Assembly (NCBI GenBank): GCA_963747735.1
Contig: CAVVGE010000007.1
Coordinates: 310,001-374,000 of the forward strand
DNA length: 64,000 nucleotides
Direction: 5' to 3'
From: AP-15 sp963747735
GTDB taxonomy: Bacteria > Pseudomonadota > Alphaproteobacteria > ATCC43930 > CGMCC-115725
Under the pieces are notes generated by a model, which made no database searches, had not been told where the DNA came from, and saw only the letters and a list, made by a program, of their open reading frames with translations. How positions within the stretch are numbered: the first letter of the stretch is position 1; each line of letters starts with the position of its first letter. The translations under genes were made by a program, and so were the position numbers. Below, piece after piece: positions 25,285 through 33,430 of the stretch.

Positions 25285-26109
25285 ATGAAAGTGAGCACCA
25301 TGATCCGGCTCAGCCCGAGCGCCGAGCCGCACACCCGATTGATGCCGCGGATGGCCGATTATGCCCGGCGCATCGAGGCCGGCGGGTTTCCCGGGATTTG
25401 GGTCGGCGATTCGATGGGGCGCGGCCGGCCGACGCTCGATCCGCTGACCGCGCTCGCAGCACTCGCCGCAGTCACCGAGCGCGTCGAGCTCGGCATCGGC
25501 GTCTTGCAGGTGTCGCTGCGCCACCCGGTCGAGCTGGCGCATCGCGTGCAGTCGGTCCAGGCGCTCTCCGGCGGCCGGCTGCAGCTCGGCGTCGGCAGCG
25601 GCTCGACGCGCGCCGATTTCGAATTGCTCGGCGGCGATTACGACCACCGCTTCCGCACGCTGCGCGAGTCGCTCGCGATCATGCACCGGGTGTGGCGCGG
25701 CGAGCCGCTCGACGGCGGCACGCTCTCGGTCTGGCCCGGCTGCGAGGGTGGGCCGCCGATCCTGATGGGCGCCTGGCGCAGCCCGCGCTGGATCGCCTAT
25801 GCGGCCAAGGAATGCCAGGGCTGGACCCCGTCCGGCCGGTTCAGCAGCTGGGAGGACCTCGAATACGGCATGCGCCTCTATCGCGACGCCGGTGGCACCA
25901 ACGCGGTCCTCGCCAATGTCGCGGTCGATTTCGAGGACCGGCCCGAAGCCGCCGGGCTCGCCGAAGCAACCAATGTGGCGCTGGTCTGCCCGCCCGAAGA
26001 GGCGCGGCGGCGGATCAAGCGGATGGAAGCGCTGGGCTTTGACGAGGTCCTGCTGGTCTCGCCCGCCGGCGTGCTCGAAGAGATCGAAAAGGCCCGTGAT
26101 TTCCTATAG
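25285..26109 (+). CDS. Luciferase-like (LLM class) oxidoreductase, short form
   Basis: A 274-residue luciferase-fold protein that looks closer to F420-dependent-type LLM enzymes than the one at 20154. Markers are F-P-G-I-W-V-G-D-S, L-A-A-V-T-E-R-V-E-L-G-I-G-V-L-Q and R-L-Q-L-G-V-G-S-G-S-T-R-A-D-F. The late F-D-E-V-L-L-V-S-P strand closes the fold. The ATG at 25285 follows AGGGGA by about 8 bp; the longer open frame upstream is a shadow of denD. It is likely co-transcribed with denD. The substrate is unknown. Confidence 0.85.
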   Translation: MKVSTMIRLSPSAEPHTRLMPRMADYARRIEAGGFPGIWVGDSMGRGRPTLDPLTALAALAAVTERVELGIGVLQVSLRHPVELAHRVQSVQALSGGRLQLGVGSGSTRADFELLGGDYDHRFRTLRESLAIMHRVWRGEPLDGGTLSVWPGCEGGPPILMGAWRSPRWIAYAAKECQGWTPSGRFSSWEDLEYGMRLYRDAGGTNAVLANVAVDFEDRPEAAGLAEATNVALVCPPEEARRRIKRMEALGFDEVLLVSPAGVLEEIEKARDFL

Positions 26110-26148
26110 CACGATGCTAGAAAAATGGCCGCCCGCTGCGTCCGATCC

Positions 26149-26263
26149 TTCGAGACGGCCGCCTTGCGGCGGCCTCCTCAGGATAAGGAGATTACATTTC
26201 AAGTATTTGCCTCACCAAGGAGGCCCCCTTCGAGACGCCGCCTGCGGCGGCTCCTCAGGACAG
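26149..26263. repeat. Two direct REP-like palindromes, family A
   Basis: Unit 1 (26149-26188) reads TTCGAGACGG, then a GCCGCC/GGCGGC hairpin, then CTCCTCAGGATAAGG. Unit 2 (26229-26263) reads TTCGAGACGC, then a CCGCC/GGCGG hairpin, then CTCCTCAGGA. Both share the core of the pair at 1901-1999. They fill most of the 252-bp gap between the flavin oxidoreductase gene and higA, where both flanking genes end. Confidence 0.8.
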
Positions 26264-26361
26264 GCGGGCCGTCTAGAAGGATGCCGACCGACCCAACCGG
26301 CGTTTTCAGCATCCTGATAGGGCGTTTGCGAATGGCTGTGCGCGACGTGCGGTTGCGGCGC

Positions 26362-26661
26362 CTAACCCGAGGCCGTGATTGCAAAATGCTTCACTATGAT
26401 CGCATCGGCGCGCTGCTCGGCTTGCCACAGATCGAATTGCAGCTGCAGCTGCAGCCAACTTTCCGGCGAGCGTCCGAACGCCTTGGACAGCCGGATCGAC
26501 ATGTCCGGCGAAATCCCTGCGTGGCCGTTGAGCAGCGCCGACAGCGCGCGGCGCGAGACGCCGAGGCCTTCTGCTGCGGCCGTTACCGTCAGCCCCAAAG
26601 GCTCGAGGCACAATTCCTTGATGACCTCGCCGGGATGCGGCGGGTTGTGCATGCGAGGCAT
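26362..26661 (-). CDS. higA: HigA-family antitoxin, XRE-type HTH
   Basis: A 99-residue antitoxin of the HigA (VapI/VapA-type) family. The N-terminal N-P-P-H-P-G-E-V-I signature is followed by an XRE helix-turn-helix (about 25-75) with V-T-A-A-A-E-G-L-G-V-S-R-R-A-L-S-A-L-L-N-G. HigA normally sequesters HigB and represses the higBA promoter. The frame is intact. ATG 26661 gives the family N-terminus; ATG 26676 is an alternative. The toxin gene upstream is frameshifted (26682-26961), leaving this antitoxin without a functional partner here. Confidence 0.88.
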   Translation of the reverse strand: MPRMHNPPHPGEVIKELCLEPLGLTVTAAAEGLGVSRRALSALLNGHAGISPDMSIRLSKAFGRSPESWLQLQLQFDLWQAEQRADAIIVKHFAITASG

Positions 26662-26681
26662 TGTCCTCAGCTCCATTTGCC

Positions 26682-26961
26682 TCAATGGTAATCGACCAGA
26701 TCGACATTGGTGACATGGCGGCCTTCAAGCTCAAAGGTCACGCGCCAGTTGCCCGAAAATCGATACCGACCATTGTCCTGTCCGATCGCCGCGCAACGGG
26801 TGCAGCCGCGCCCCGGGCAGCGCCATATCAGACGGCTCCGCAGCCGTTTCCAGGGCCGCCAACACCACGCGCAGCCGCCGCACCTGCTGGCCTAAGACGC
26901 CGCTGGTCTCACCTCGCCAATGCAGCCGCTCCAGGCCCCTATGGCGAAAGCGCAGGATCAC
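26682..26961 (-). pseudogene. higB: HigB/RelE-type toxin, frameshifted
   Basis: From a GTG at 26961 the product begins I-L-R-F-R-H-R-G-L-E-R-L and runs through the HigB core L-H-P-L-R-G-D-R-T-G-Q-W-S-V-S-I-F-G. One extra C at about 26751 then breaks the frame. Dropping that base restores N-W-R-V-T-F-E, then G-R-H-V-T-N-V-D-L-V-D-Y-H and a TGA at 26682, the exact HigB ending. The intact protein would have been about 92 residues, an mRNA interferase acting on ribosome-bound mRNA. Without correction the protein loses the catalytic C-terminal strands. A sequencing error is the main alternative. Confidence 0.85.
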
Positions 26962-27143
26962 GATGAGAAGTGTAGCTTCTCGGATGGGATCAATCAAGCG
27001 AGGAGGGAATCTTGATTGGTGCGTCGCGGCAGGGGAATTGCGGATTTGCACCGAAGCCGCGGATCCGCGGCACGGCGGCTTGACAGCCGGGGCGGCGGGC
27101 GCATGCTTTCCGCCGGGTTTCGCTAGCGGCCGGGGGACATGTC

Positions 27144-27905
27144 ATGATCGGCGCTGATTTGGGCGGCAAGGCGGTGCTGGTGACGGGTGCGGCCTCGGGC
27201 ATCGGCTTGGCGGCGGCGGAGATTTTCGCGCGCTGCGGCGCCGCCGTGGCGCTGAACCATCTGCCGGACGACCAGCGCGGCGCGCAGTCGGTCGAGCGCT
27301 TGAAAGGCGAGGGCCGCCGGGTCATCGCCGCACCGGGCGACGTCTCCAAGCCGGGCGAGGCCGAGCGCATGGTGGCGCGCGCGGTCGAGGCGCTCGGCGG
27401 GCTCGACTTTCTGGTCAACAATGCCGGGACGCCGGCGACGCCGGTGCCGATCCCGTTCTCCGACCTCGACGCGCTGACCGAGGATTTCTGGTCGCGCATC
27501 CTCGCCACCAATTTGATCGGCCCGTTCCGCTGCGCCCATGCCGCGGTGCCGGCGCTAAAAGCGGCGCGGGGTGCGATCTGCAACACCGCCTCGATCGCCG
27601 GCGTCATGGGGTCGGGCAGCAGCATCCCCTATGCGACGAGCAAGGCCGGGCTGATCAATTTGACGCGGAGCCTGGCGCGCACCCTGGCGCCGGAAATCCG
27701 GGTCAATGCGGTCGCACCGGGCTTTGTCGACAGCCCGTGGAACCGCGAATGGCCGGCCGACCGCAAGGCGGTTTCGATCGACCGCACGCCGTTGAAGCGC
27801 GCCTGCCGGCCCGAGGACATCGCCGAGACGATCTTTTTTCTGTGCGCAGGCGCCGCGATGATCACCGGACAGACGGTCATCGTCGATGGCGGCCTGACCC
27901 TGTGA
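27144..27905 (+). CDS. SDR-family NAD(P)-dependent oxidoreductase
   Basis: A 253-residue classical short-chain dehydrogenase. The cofactor motif is T-G-A-A-S-G-I-G (about 13-20), with N-N-A-G near 90. The catalytic Ser lies in N-T-A-S-I-A-G, and Y-A-T-S-K and the I-V-D-G-G-L ending are all present. The stop is 20 bp upstream of the TPP enzyme start on the same strand, so the two are an operon. Their pairing suggests a carbon-catabolic step producing or consuming a hydroxy/keto intermediate (inference). Confidence 0.9.
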   Translation: MIGADLGGKAVLVTGAASGIGLAAAEIFARCGAAVALNHLPDDQRGAQSVERLKGEGRRVIAAPGDVSKPGEAERMVARAVEALGGLDFLVNNAGTPATPVPIPFSDLDALTEDFWSRILATNLIGPFRCAHAAVPALKAARGAICNTASIAGVMGSGSSIPYATSKAGLINLTRSLARTLAPEIRVNAVAPGFVDSPWNREWPADRKAVSIDRTPLKRACRPEDIAETIFFLCAGAAMITGQTVIVDGGLTL

Positions 27906-27925
27906 TTTGAGGGAGGAAAGAAAGC

Positions 27926-29614
27926 GTGAGCGAACGAGAAACGACAAACGGCGCGCAATGGCTGGCGCGCGCCTTGGCCGAGAGCGGCACGACGCATGTC
28001 TTTTTTGTCGAGTCGGTGATGCGCCGGACCTTGCTCGAGCTCGAGGATCTGGGTGTCACGCGCATTCTCGCGCACTCGGAAAAGGCGGCGGCGTACATGG
28101 CCGACGGCTATGCCCGGATCGCCGGGCGGCCGGGGGTCTGCATGGCTCAGTCGGTGGGGGCGGCGAACCTTGCCTCGGGTTTGCAGGATGCCTGGCTCGG
28201 GCGCAGCCCGGTCGTCGCTTTGACCGGCCGCAAGGAGCCGTCCTTCCAGCACCGCAACAGCTATCAGGAGATCCCGCACACGCCGCTGTTCGCCGCGGTT
28301 ACCAAGTTTTCGGCGCCGGTCAATTCGACCGCGGAATTGCCGCGCCTGCTGCGCCAAGCCTGGCGCGCCGCCTTGGCCGACACGTCGCGCCCGACACATC
28401 TCGATTTTTGCGGATTGCAGGGTGATGCGATCGAGCTCGGCGAAACCTCCGAGCCGGCCGTGATCGACCCCGAGAAGCGGCGTATCCCGGCGCACCGTCC
28501 GGTTGCCGACGAGCGCGACATCGAACGCGCTGCCGCGGCGTTGAAAGCCGTGGGCCGGGTCGCGATCGTCGCCGGCGATGGTGCTGCCGCCTCGCAGGCC
28601 GGACCCGAGGTGCTGGCCTTGGCCGAAGCGCTCGCCGCACCGCTCGCCACCAGCCTCGGCGCGCGCGGGCTCGTTCCGACCCGTCACCCGCTGTCGGCCG
28701 GCGTCCCCGGCAGCTATTCGGCGCCGCCCGCCAACCGCATCGTCCATTCGGCCGATCTTGTCCTCTTTATCGGCTGCGACACCGGCGACCAGGTCACGCT
28801 CAACTGGACCGTGCCGGCGCCCGATACCAGGATCGTGCAGATCGACGCCGACCCGGCCGAAATCGGGCGCAGCTATCCGAACACGATAGGGGTCGTCGGC
28901 GACCCGAAGGCAACCCTCGCGCGTCTCAATGCGGCGCTCGGCTCGCCGGTGCGCGACCGCGGCTTTGCCGAAGAGGCGGCGCGGATCGTTGCCGATTGGC
29001 GGGCGACGATGGCGCCGCTCGCCGGCGACGACAAGGCGCCGATCCGGGTCGAGCGGCTCTGCGCCGAGATCGCCAAGGCGCTGCCGGCCGACGGGATCGT
29101 CGTCGCCGACACCGGCTATTCCGGCATCTGGACCGGCACGATGATCGACTTCAACGGCGCGGGCCAAACCTATCTGCGCGCCGCGGGATCGCTCGGCTGG
29201 TCGTTCCCCGCTTCGCTCGGCGCCAAATGCGCCGCACCCGGTCGCGCCGTCCTGTGCTTTACCGGCGACGGCGGCTTTTACTATCACCTCGCCGAGCTCG
29301 AAACCGCCCGCCGCTGCGGCATCGCCACGGTGGTCGTGGTCAACAACAATTCCGGCTTTGGCCAGAATTTGACGGGCGTGCGCCGCATCGCAGGCAACCG
29401 GCCGGGCCGTGGCGAGGCGCTGGTGCGTTTTGGTCCGACCGATTTCACCGCGGTCGCCAACAGCTTTGGCGTGCGCGGCATCCGCGTCGAAGAGCCGGCC
29501 GAGATCGCGCCGGCGCTAACGGAAGCCCTCGCCGCCGGCGTGCCGGTCGTCGTCGATGTCGTCACCGGTCTCGAGCCGCGCGCCCCCGAACCCTGGTCGC
29601 CCGGCCGGCGCTGA
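27926..29614 (+). CDS. Thiamine-pyrophosphate enzyme, acetolactate synthase-like
   Basis: A 562-residue TPP-dependent enzyme of the acetolactate synthase/benzoylformate decarboxylase superfamily. It has an N-terminal Pyr domain with the catalytic Glu in H-S-E-K-A-A-A-Y-M-A-D-G-Y-A-R (about 50-65), a central domain and a C-terminal PP domain. The PP domain has G-D-G-G-F-Y-Y-H-L to V-N-N-N-S-G-F-G (about 451-484), the TPP/Mg motif. There is no regulatory subunit partner (ilvH-like), which argues against a biosynthetic acetolactate synthase. The GTG start is preceded by GAGGGAGGAAAG. It is the second gene of an operon with the SDR. The substrate is unknown. Confidence 0.88.
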   Translation: MSERETTNGAQWLARALAESGTTHVFFVESVMRRTLLELEDLGVTRILAHSEKAAAYMADGYARIAGRPGVCMAQSVGAANLASGLQDAWLGRSPVVALTGRKEPSFQHRNSYQEIPHTPLFAAVTKFSAPVNSTAELPRLLRQAWRAALADTSRPTHLDFCGLQGDAIELGETSEPAVIDPEKRRIPAHRPVADERDIERAAAALKAVGRVAIVAGDGAAASQAGPEVLALAEALAAPLATSLGARGLVPTRHPLSAGVPGSYSAPPANRIVHSADLVLFIGCDTGDQVTLNWTVPAPDTRIVQIDADPAEIGRSYPNTIGVVGDPKATLARLNAALGSPVRDRGFAEEAARIVADWRATMAPLAGDDKAPIRVERLCAEIAKALPADGIVVADTGYSGIWTGTMIDFNGAGQTYLRAAGSLGWSFPASLGAKCAAPGRAVLCFTGDGGFYYHLAELETARRCGIATVVVVNNNSGFGQNLTGVRRIAGNRPGRGEALVRFGPTDFTAVANSFGVRGIRVEEPAEIAPALTEALAAGVPVVVDVVTGLEPRAPEPWSPGRR

Positions 29615-29647
29615 AAATGCCGGGCTGATCGCCGGCGGCGCGGCGGG

Positions 29648-31729
29648 TTAGGCGCCCAGCTCGAGGTTGCGGATGCTCTCGAACACCGGATCGATCTGAG
29701 CGCGGTACACCGGCGCGGCCGAGCGCCACAGCCATTGCTGCTCGAACGCATTTTCACGGTACTCGGGATATTGCGTGCGAAACGCACCGGCTGCCCGCGC
29801 GGCGTCGCTGTTCCGCCCGGCCAGCGACAAGGCGGCCATCAGAAACAGCTGCGCGCCGCCATAGCCCGGGTTGCGCTCCAGCGACTTTTGCAGCAGCGCG
29901 ATGGCGGCTTCGCGTCGGCCGAGCAGCAGCTCGGCAAACCCGCCATAAAAGAAAAAGATGCTCTGCCGACGCTCCGACTGGTCGGACCGCATCGCCCGCT
30001 CGACCGACGCCATCGTCGCTTCGGCGTGGCCGAGCAGCGCGGCGTTGTATCCGGCAAACCCATGGGCGATCCCCAGCCTTTGGTCGACGGTCAGCGCGCG
30101 CTCGAACGATCGCGCCGCCTCCTCCAGCTGGCCCGCCGCCGAACGCAGCATTCCCTGGATGCAATGAGCATCGGCGCGTCCGGGCGCCAGCGCCAGCGCC
30201 AGCGCGATCACCTCGCGCCCGAGATCGGACGATACCGAGACGGCGCGCGGATCGCCCCACCCCGGATTGCTGACGACGTGCTGGCAAGTAAAGGCAAGGC
30301 TGGTCAGCGCCTCGACATTGTGCGGATCGCGCGCGAGGGCGCCGAGCAGCCAATTCTGCGCTTGCGCGGTCAGCTCGGGGGTGCTTCTGCCCTTGAGCGC
30401 GGCGGCGGCGCGCGCCAGGCATTCGTTGACCCCGATCTCCTCGTCGGTCGCCGCAAAGCTGCGGCGGCTCGCCTCCTGAAGGAGGAGCACGTGCAATTCG
30501 CGCGAGATCTGTCTGGTGATCTTTGTCTGCACCGAGGCCAGGTCGTCGGGGCTGACCTCATACCGGCAGGCCCACCGGTATTTCACCGTGGCCGCGTCGG
30601 CGATCTGCATGTTGACCCGCAAAGTCCGCGGGCCGCTGCGCTGGGCGCTGCCGGAAACGACATACTCGGTTTCGGGCTCGCTCGCGGCCGGGAAGGCATC
30701 GGCGCCGCGCTGTCCGTCCGCCAGGCGCGCCAGGGCAAGCCCGCGGCCGTGCCGGAGCAGGTCGGTGACAAGGTCCTCGGTAAAGGCTTCGACGACATAT
30801 TGCTGATCGGGGTCGCCGGTCAAATTGCGCATCGGCGCCACGCCGACGCCGATGCTCGGCAGCACGCATGGCCATAACGGCTTGACACGTCCCGACAGCC
30901 GCGTCGGCCATTGCCTCGCAAAATTTTCAGCCAGCCGGTGCGGCGCGTCCGCCGCTGCCGCATTATCCTCGGCAAAGCCGTCGGCGCTGCGGCCGACCGG
31001 GGCGGGCGCCGAGGCGTTGCCGGAACGTGCGATGCTGTTGGCCAGCGCCTGCGTCTCGGCATCGGGCGCGACCCCGAGCTCGCGCTTTAGGATCTCGGCG
31101 CAGCTGCGGTATTGGCGCAGCGCTTCCGGCCGCCGCCCGGCCCGTGCATAGGCGCGGATCAAAGCCCGCTGGCCAATCTCGGAGAGCTGATCGAGGGCGA
31201 CGAGCCGACGCGCCGATCGGATCGTCGCGTCATGGCGGCCGGCGGCATCCTGCGTCGCGATCAACCGCTGCAAAACATTGCAGGCGAGATCGAGCGTGCG
31301 GTCCCGTTCCGTCGCCAGCCATTCCTGAAACGGCTCCGAATCGATCAGAAAATCGGCGAGCAGCTCGCCTCGGTAAAGATCGGCGGCAGCCTGGAGCTCG
31401 GCCTGCTGGGGCGACAGCGAAAGCTGCGCGAACCGGTCGAGATCGACATCGACGTCATCGAGGCGGCAGGTCGTAAAGTCGGCAATCAAATGATGCGCCG
31501 ACCCCAGCATCTTGCGCAGCTCCAGAACGCAGTTGCGCAGGCTGTGCCGGGCTTGATCCGAAGCCTGATACGGCCATAGCAAGTCGGCGAGGCGCTCACG
31601 GCCGACCGGGCGGCCGCCTTGGGCGGACAAATAGGCCAGCAGGGCGCGCGCTTTCTTCGGCAGCTTCCCCAGCGGGGCACCGTCGCTCTCGATCGTGAGA
31701 GGGCCGAGGACCCCGATCACCAAGGCCAT
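29648..31729 (-). CDS. BTAD-type transcriptional activator with TolB-like and TPR regions
   Basis: A regulator of about 693 residues. Residues 1-95 form an OmpR/SARP-type winged helix (L-G-P-L-T-I-E-S-D-G to S-L-R-N-C-V-L-E-L-R-K-M-L). A bacterial transcriptional activation domain follows (about 100-245, helical TPR-like, L-G-V-A-P-D-A-E-T). A TolB/FlgO-like region begins near 290 (M-R-N-L-T-G-D-P-D-Q-Q-Y-V-V-E). The C-terminal third is TPR-like helices. This layout is common in proteobacterial CadC/adenylate-cyclase-like regulators; the signal is unknown. AGGAGG lies 9 bp before the ATG at 31729 and only 3 bp before an alternative ATG at 31735. It is 91 bp downstream of the PP-loop gene, same strand. 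Confidence 0.88.
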   Translation of the reverse strand: MALVIGVLGPLTIESDGAPLGKLPKKARALLAYLSAQGGRPVGRERLADLLWPYQASDQARHSLRNCVLELRKMLGSAHHLIADFTTCRLDDVDVDLDRFAQLSLSPQQAELQAAADLYRGELLADFLIDSEPFQEWLATERDRTLDLACNVLQRLIATQDAAGRHDATIRSARRLVALDQLSEIGQRALIRAYARAGRRPEALRQYRSCAEILKRELGVAPDAETQALANSIARSGNASAPAPVGRSADGFAEDNAAAADAPHRLAENFARQWPTRLSGRVKPLWPCVLPSIGVGVAPMRNLTGDPDQQYVVEAFTEDLVTDLLRHGRGLALARLADGQRGADAFPAASEPETEYVVSGSAQRSGPRTLRVNMQIADAATVKYRWACRYEVSPDDLASVQTKITRQISRELHVLLLQEASRRSFAATDEEIGVNECLARAAAALKGRSTPELTAQAQNWLLGALARDPHNVEALTSLAFTCQHVVSNPGWGDPRAVSVSSDLGREVIALALALAPGRADAHCIQGMLRSAAGQLEEAARSFERALTVDQRLGIAHGFAGYNAALLGHAEATMASVERAMRSDQSERRQSIFFFYGGFAELLLGRREAAIALLQKSLERNPGYGGAQLFLMAALSLAGRNSDAARAAGAFRTQYPEYRENAFEQQWLWRSAAPVYRAQIDPVFESIRNLELGA

Positions 31730-31820
31730 CGCCATTGTCCTCCTGGGCGTTCGTCCGCGCCCGCTGCGATCTTTTCGATCGATCGGCTGTTGTGGATAGT
31801 GGAGCGAGTTCGATCGACCA

Positions 31821-33014
31821 TCAAGCCAATACCCGCACCGCCTCGCGGCCGAGGCGAAAAAACGCCGGCTCCGCTTCCTTGCTGACGATCGCAATATTTT
31901 CTTCGATCGCCCGGCACAGGGGGCCGTATCCGCGCGCGCGCAACGCCGGCAGCAGCTCCTGATAGACACTGGCTCGGCCGGCGATCGGCTTTGGCGCGGC
32001 GCAGTCCCAAAGCTGTTCCGGCGGCAGGCTCGGCCCAAACGCCGCGGTCTCCTCGACGCCCACCGCCAACAGCTCGAGCCGCGTGCGCAGGCATTTCTCG
32101 CAGACCCCGCAATTCGGCATGTCTGCGACATTGGCCGAGCACACCCGCAACATTGCCAGCGCCATCGGCCAATGCGCCAGGTCGCGCACCTTGTCCAGGC
32201 GAGAGAAGCGTGCACCGTCATGGACAATGCTGAGGCGCTGACTGGAGAACAGCCCGTCCACCGCGGCGTGCGAGCCGTTCGGGACCGGATGGGTCAGAGG
32301 ATATGTGCTGCCGATAAACAAGAAAGCCGGCCCTCGGATCGCCGCGTGCGCGACCGCCGCCAGCGCCCCGCCGTGCTGGCGATGCTCCCAAAAATCCGGC
32401 AGCGAGGGGAAATGGCGCAGATTGGTGCGGCAAGGGATCACCCGGAGCCCGGCTTCGGCGGCGATCGGCTCCAGCCGCCCCAGCGCCATCCGGTAGCGCT
32501 CGTTCTCGGGATTGCGCGCGCGCTTGCCGATATCGAACCCGTGGACGAACAGCGCCTCGCGGATATAGGCCGGATCCTCGGGGCCATAGAGCTCGCGGTT
32601 GCGCATCAGCATGTGCAGCCCATCGACGCCGCCCGACAGGCACGCTACCGCCCGTTTGGGCGTTGCGGTCCGAGGCTGGCGCCGATAGCCGGCGGTCTCG
32701 ATCCGAGGCACAGTGTCCGGCATCCCGCCCCAGCTTCGCCACCAAGCGTGGACCGTCCGCAAGCCCTCGACCAGCATCGGGCAGGGCTGGCCTTCGATCT
32801 TGATCCGGGCTTCGCCATGCACCGCAGCGAGCGGGAAGCCCGCGGCAAGGAACGCGTCCGCGCCGGGTCCGTCGCTCTCGCCCCCCACGGTATCGGCGGC
32901 GGCGATCGCAAAGGTCAGCATTTGCTCCGGGTGACCGCGATCCTCCCACGCCACCATGGCCGTGTGGGTCGTCGTGCCGCCCGCTTCGTGCATCGCCAGA
33001 TTGCGAATGATCAT
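31821..33014 (-). CDS. QueC-like PP-loop ATPase with four-cysteine metal site, uncharacterised
   Basis: A 397-residue protein with a PP-loop motif S-G-G-V-D-G (127-132) in an A-C-L-S-G-G-V-D-G-L-H-M-L strand-loop-helix. A Cys cluster follows at 292, 302, 305 and 308 (C-x9-C-G-V-C-E-K-C). In QueC (7-cyano-7-deazaguanine synthase) a PP-loop and a C-x8-C-x2-C-x2-C zinc site occur in the same order. The N-terminal 115 residues and the I-G-S-T-Y-P-L-T-H-P segment (234-243) are not standard QueC. I infer ATP-dependent adenylation of a carboxylate; the product is unknown. No queDEF genes are nearby. A BTAD regulator lies directly downstream. QueC-like proteins also occur in some defence systems (QatC, type IV CBASS), but none of their partners is present. 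Confidence 0.7.
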   Translation of the reverse strand: MIIRNLAMHEAGGTTTHTAMVAWEDRGHPEQMLTFAIAAADTVGGESDGPGADAFLAAGFPLAAVHGEARIKIEGQPCPMLVEGLRTVHAWWRSWGGMPDTVPRIETAGYRRQPRTATPKRAVACLSGGVDGLHMLMRNRELYGPEDPAYIREALFVHGFDIGKRARNPENERYRMALGRLEPIAAEAGLRVIPCRTNLRHFPSLPDFWEHRQHGGALAAVAHAAIRGPAFLFIGSTYPLTHPVPNGSHAAVDGLFSSQRLSIVHDGARFSRLDKVRDLAHWPMALAMLRVCSANVADMPNCGVCEKCLRTRLELLAVGVEETAAFGPSLPPEQLWDCAAPKPIAGRASVYQELLPALRARGYGPLCRAIEENIAIVSKEAEPAFFRLGREAVRVLA

Positions 33015-33430
33015 TAGGTTCGCCCCGCTGCACCGATCCTGGGCGAAACATCGCCCTACAGTGCCATCCTTTCGAATTAATCTATCTCGGGTTGCGTCAA
33101 AAACTCGTCCTCATCAGCGTCATTCGCGATCTTCACGGGTAACTATTCACGAATGGTTTCCGCAGGCAAGTTTTTCTCGCCGCAGCCGCCGAGCATCGCC
33201 GCCGCACAAGCCCGCGTCGCGCGGATCGCCTCGCTAGCAACGTGGTCTCGACTGGCCCAAATCATTTCGAGTAACCAGTTTCGCAGATCGCCTGACAAGC
33301 CTCGACTGATTTGATTTTTAGCTCGGATCCACGAAATCTAGATATGTATAATTTGACGTATGTTTGACGAATTTGTCGACGCTACATTGACAGGTTCAGG
33401 CCGATCGTTCGCCTATCAGGATAAAATACC
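33015..33430. other. AT-richer intergenic region between PP-loop gene and transposase
   Basis: These 416 bp carry no supported gene. The right part (about 33300-33430) is clearly AT-richer than its surroundings and would hold the promoters of the leftward PP-loop gene and the rightward transposase. I found no convincing inverted repeat that would mark the left end of the insertion sequence. Confidence 0.5.

Noticed and set aside
31821..33014. QueC-like gene as part of a Qat or type IV CBASS defence system
   Set aside because: No TatD, cyclase, effector, TGT or Qat partner genes are within reach; neighbours are a BTAD regulator and a transposase.
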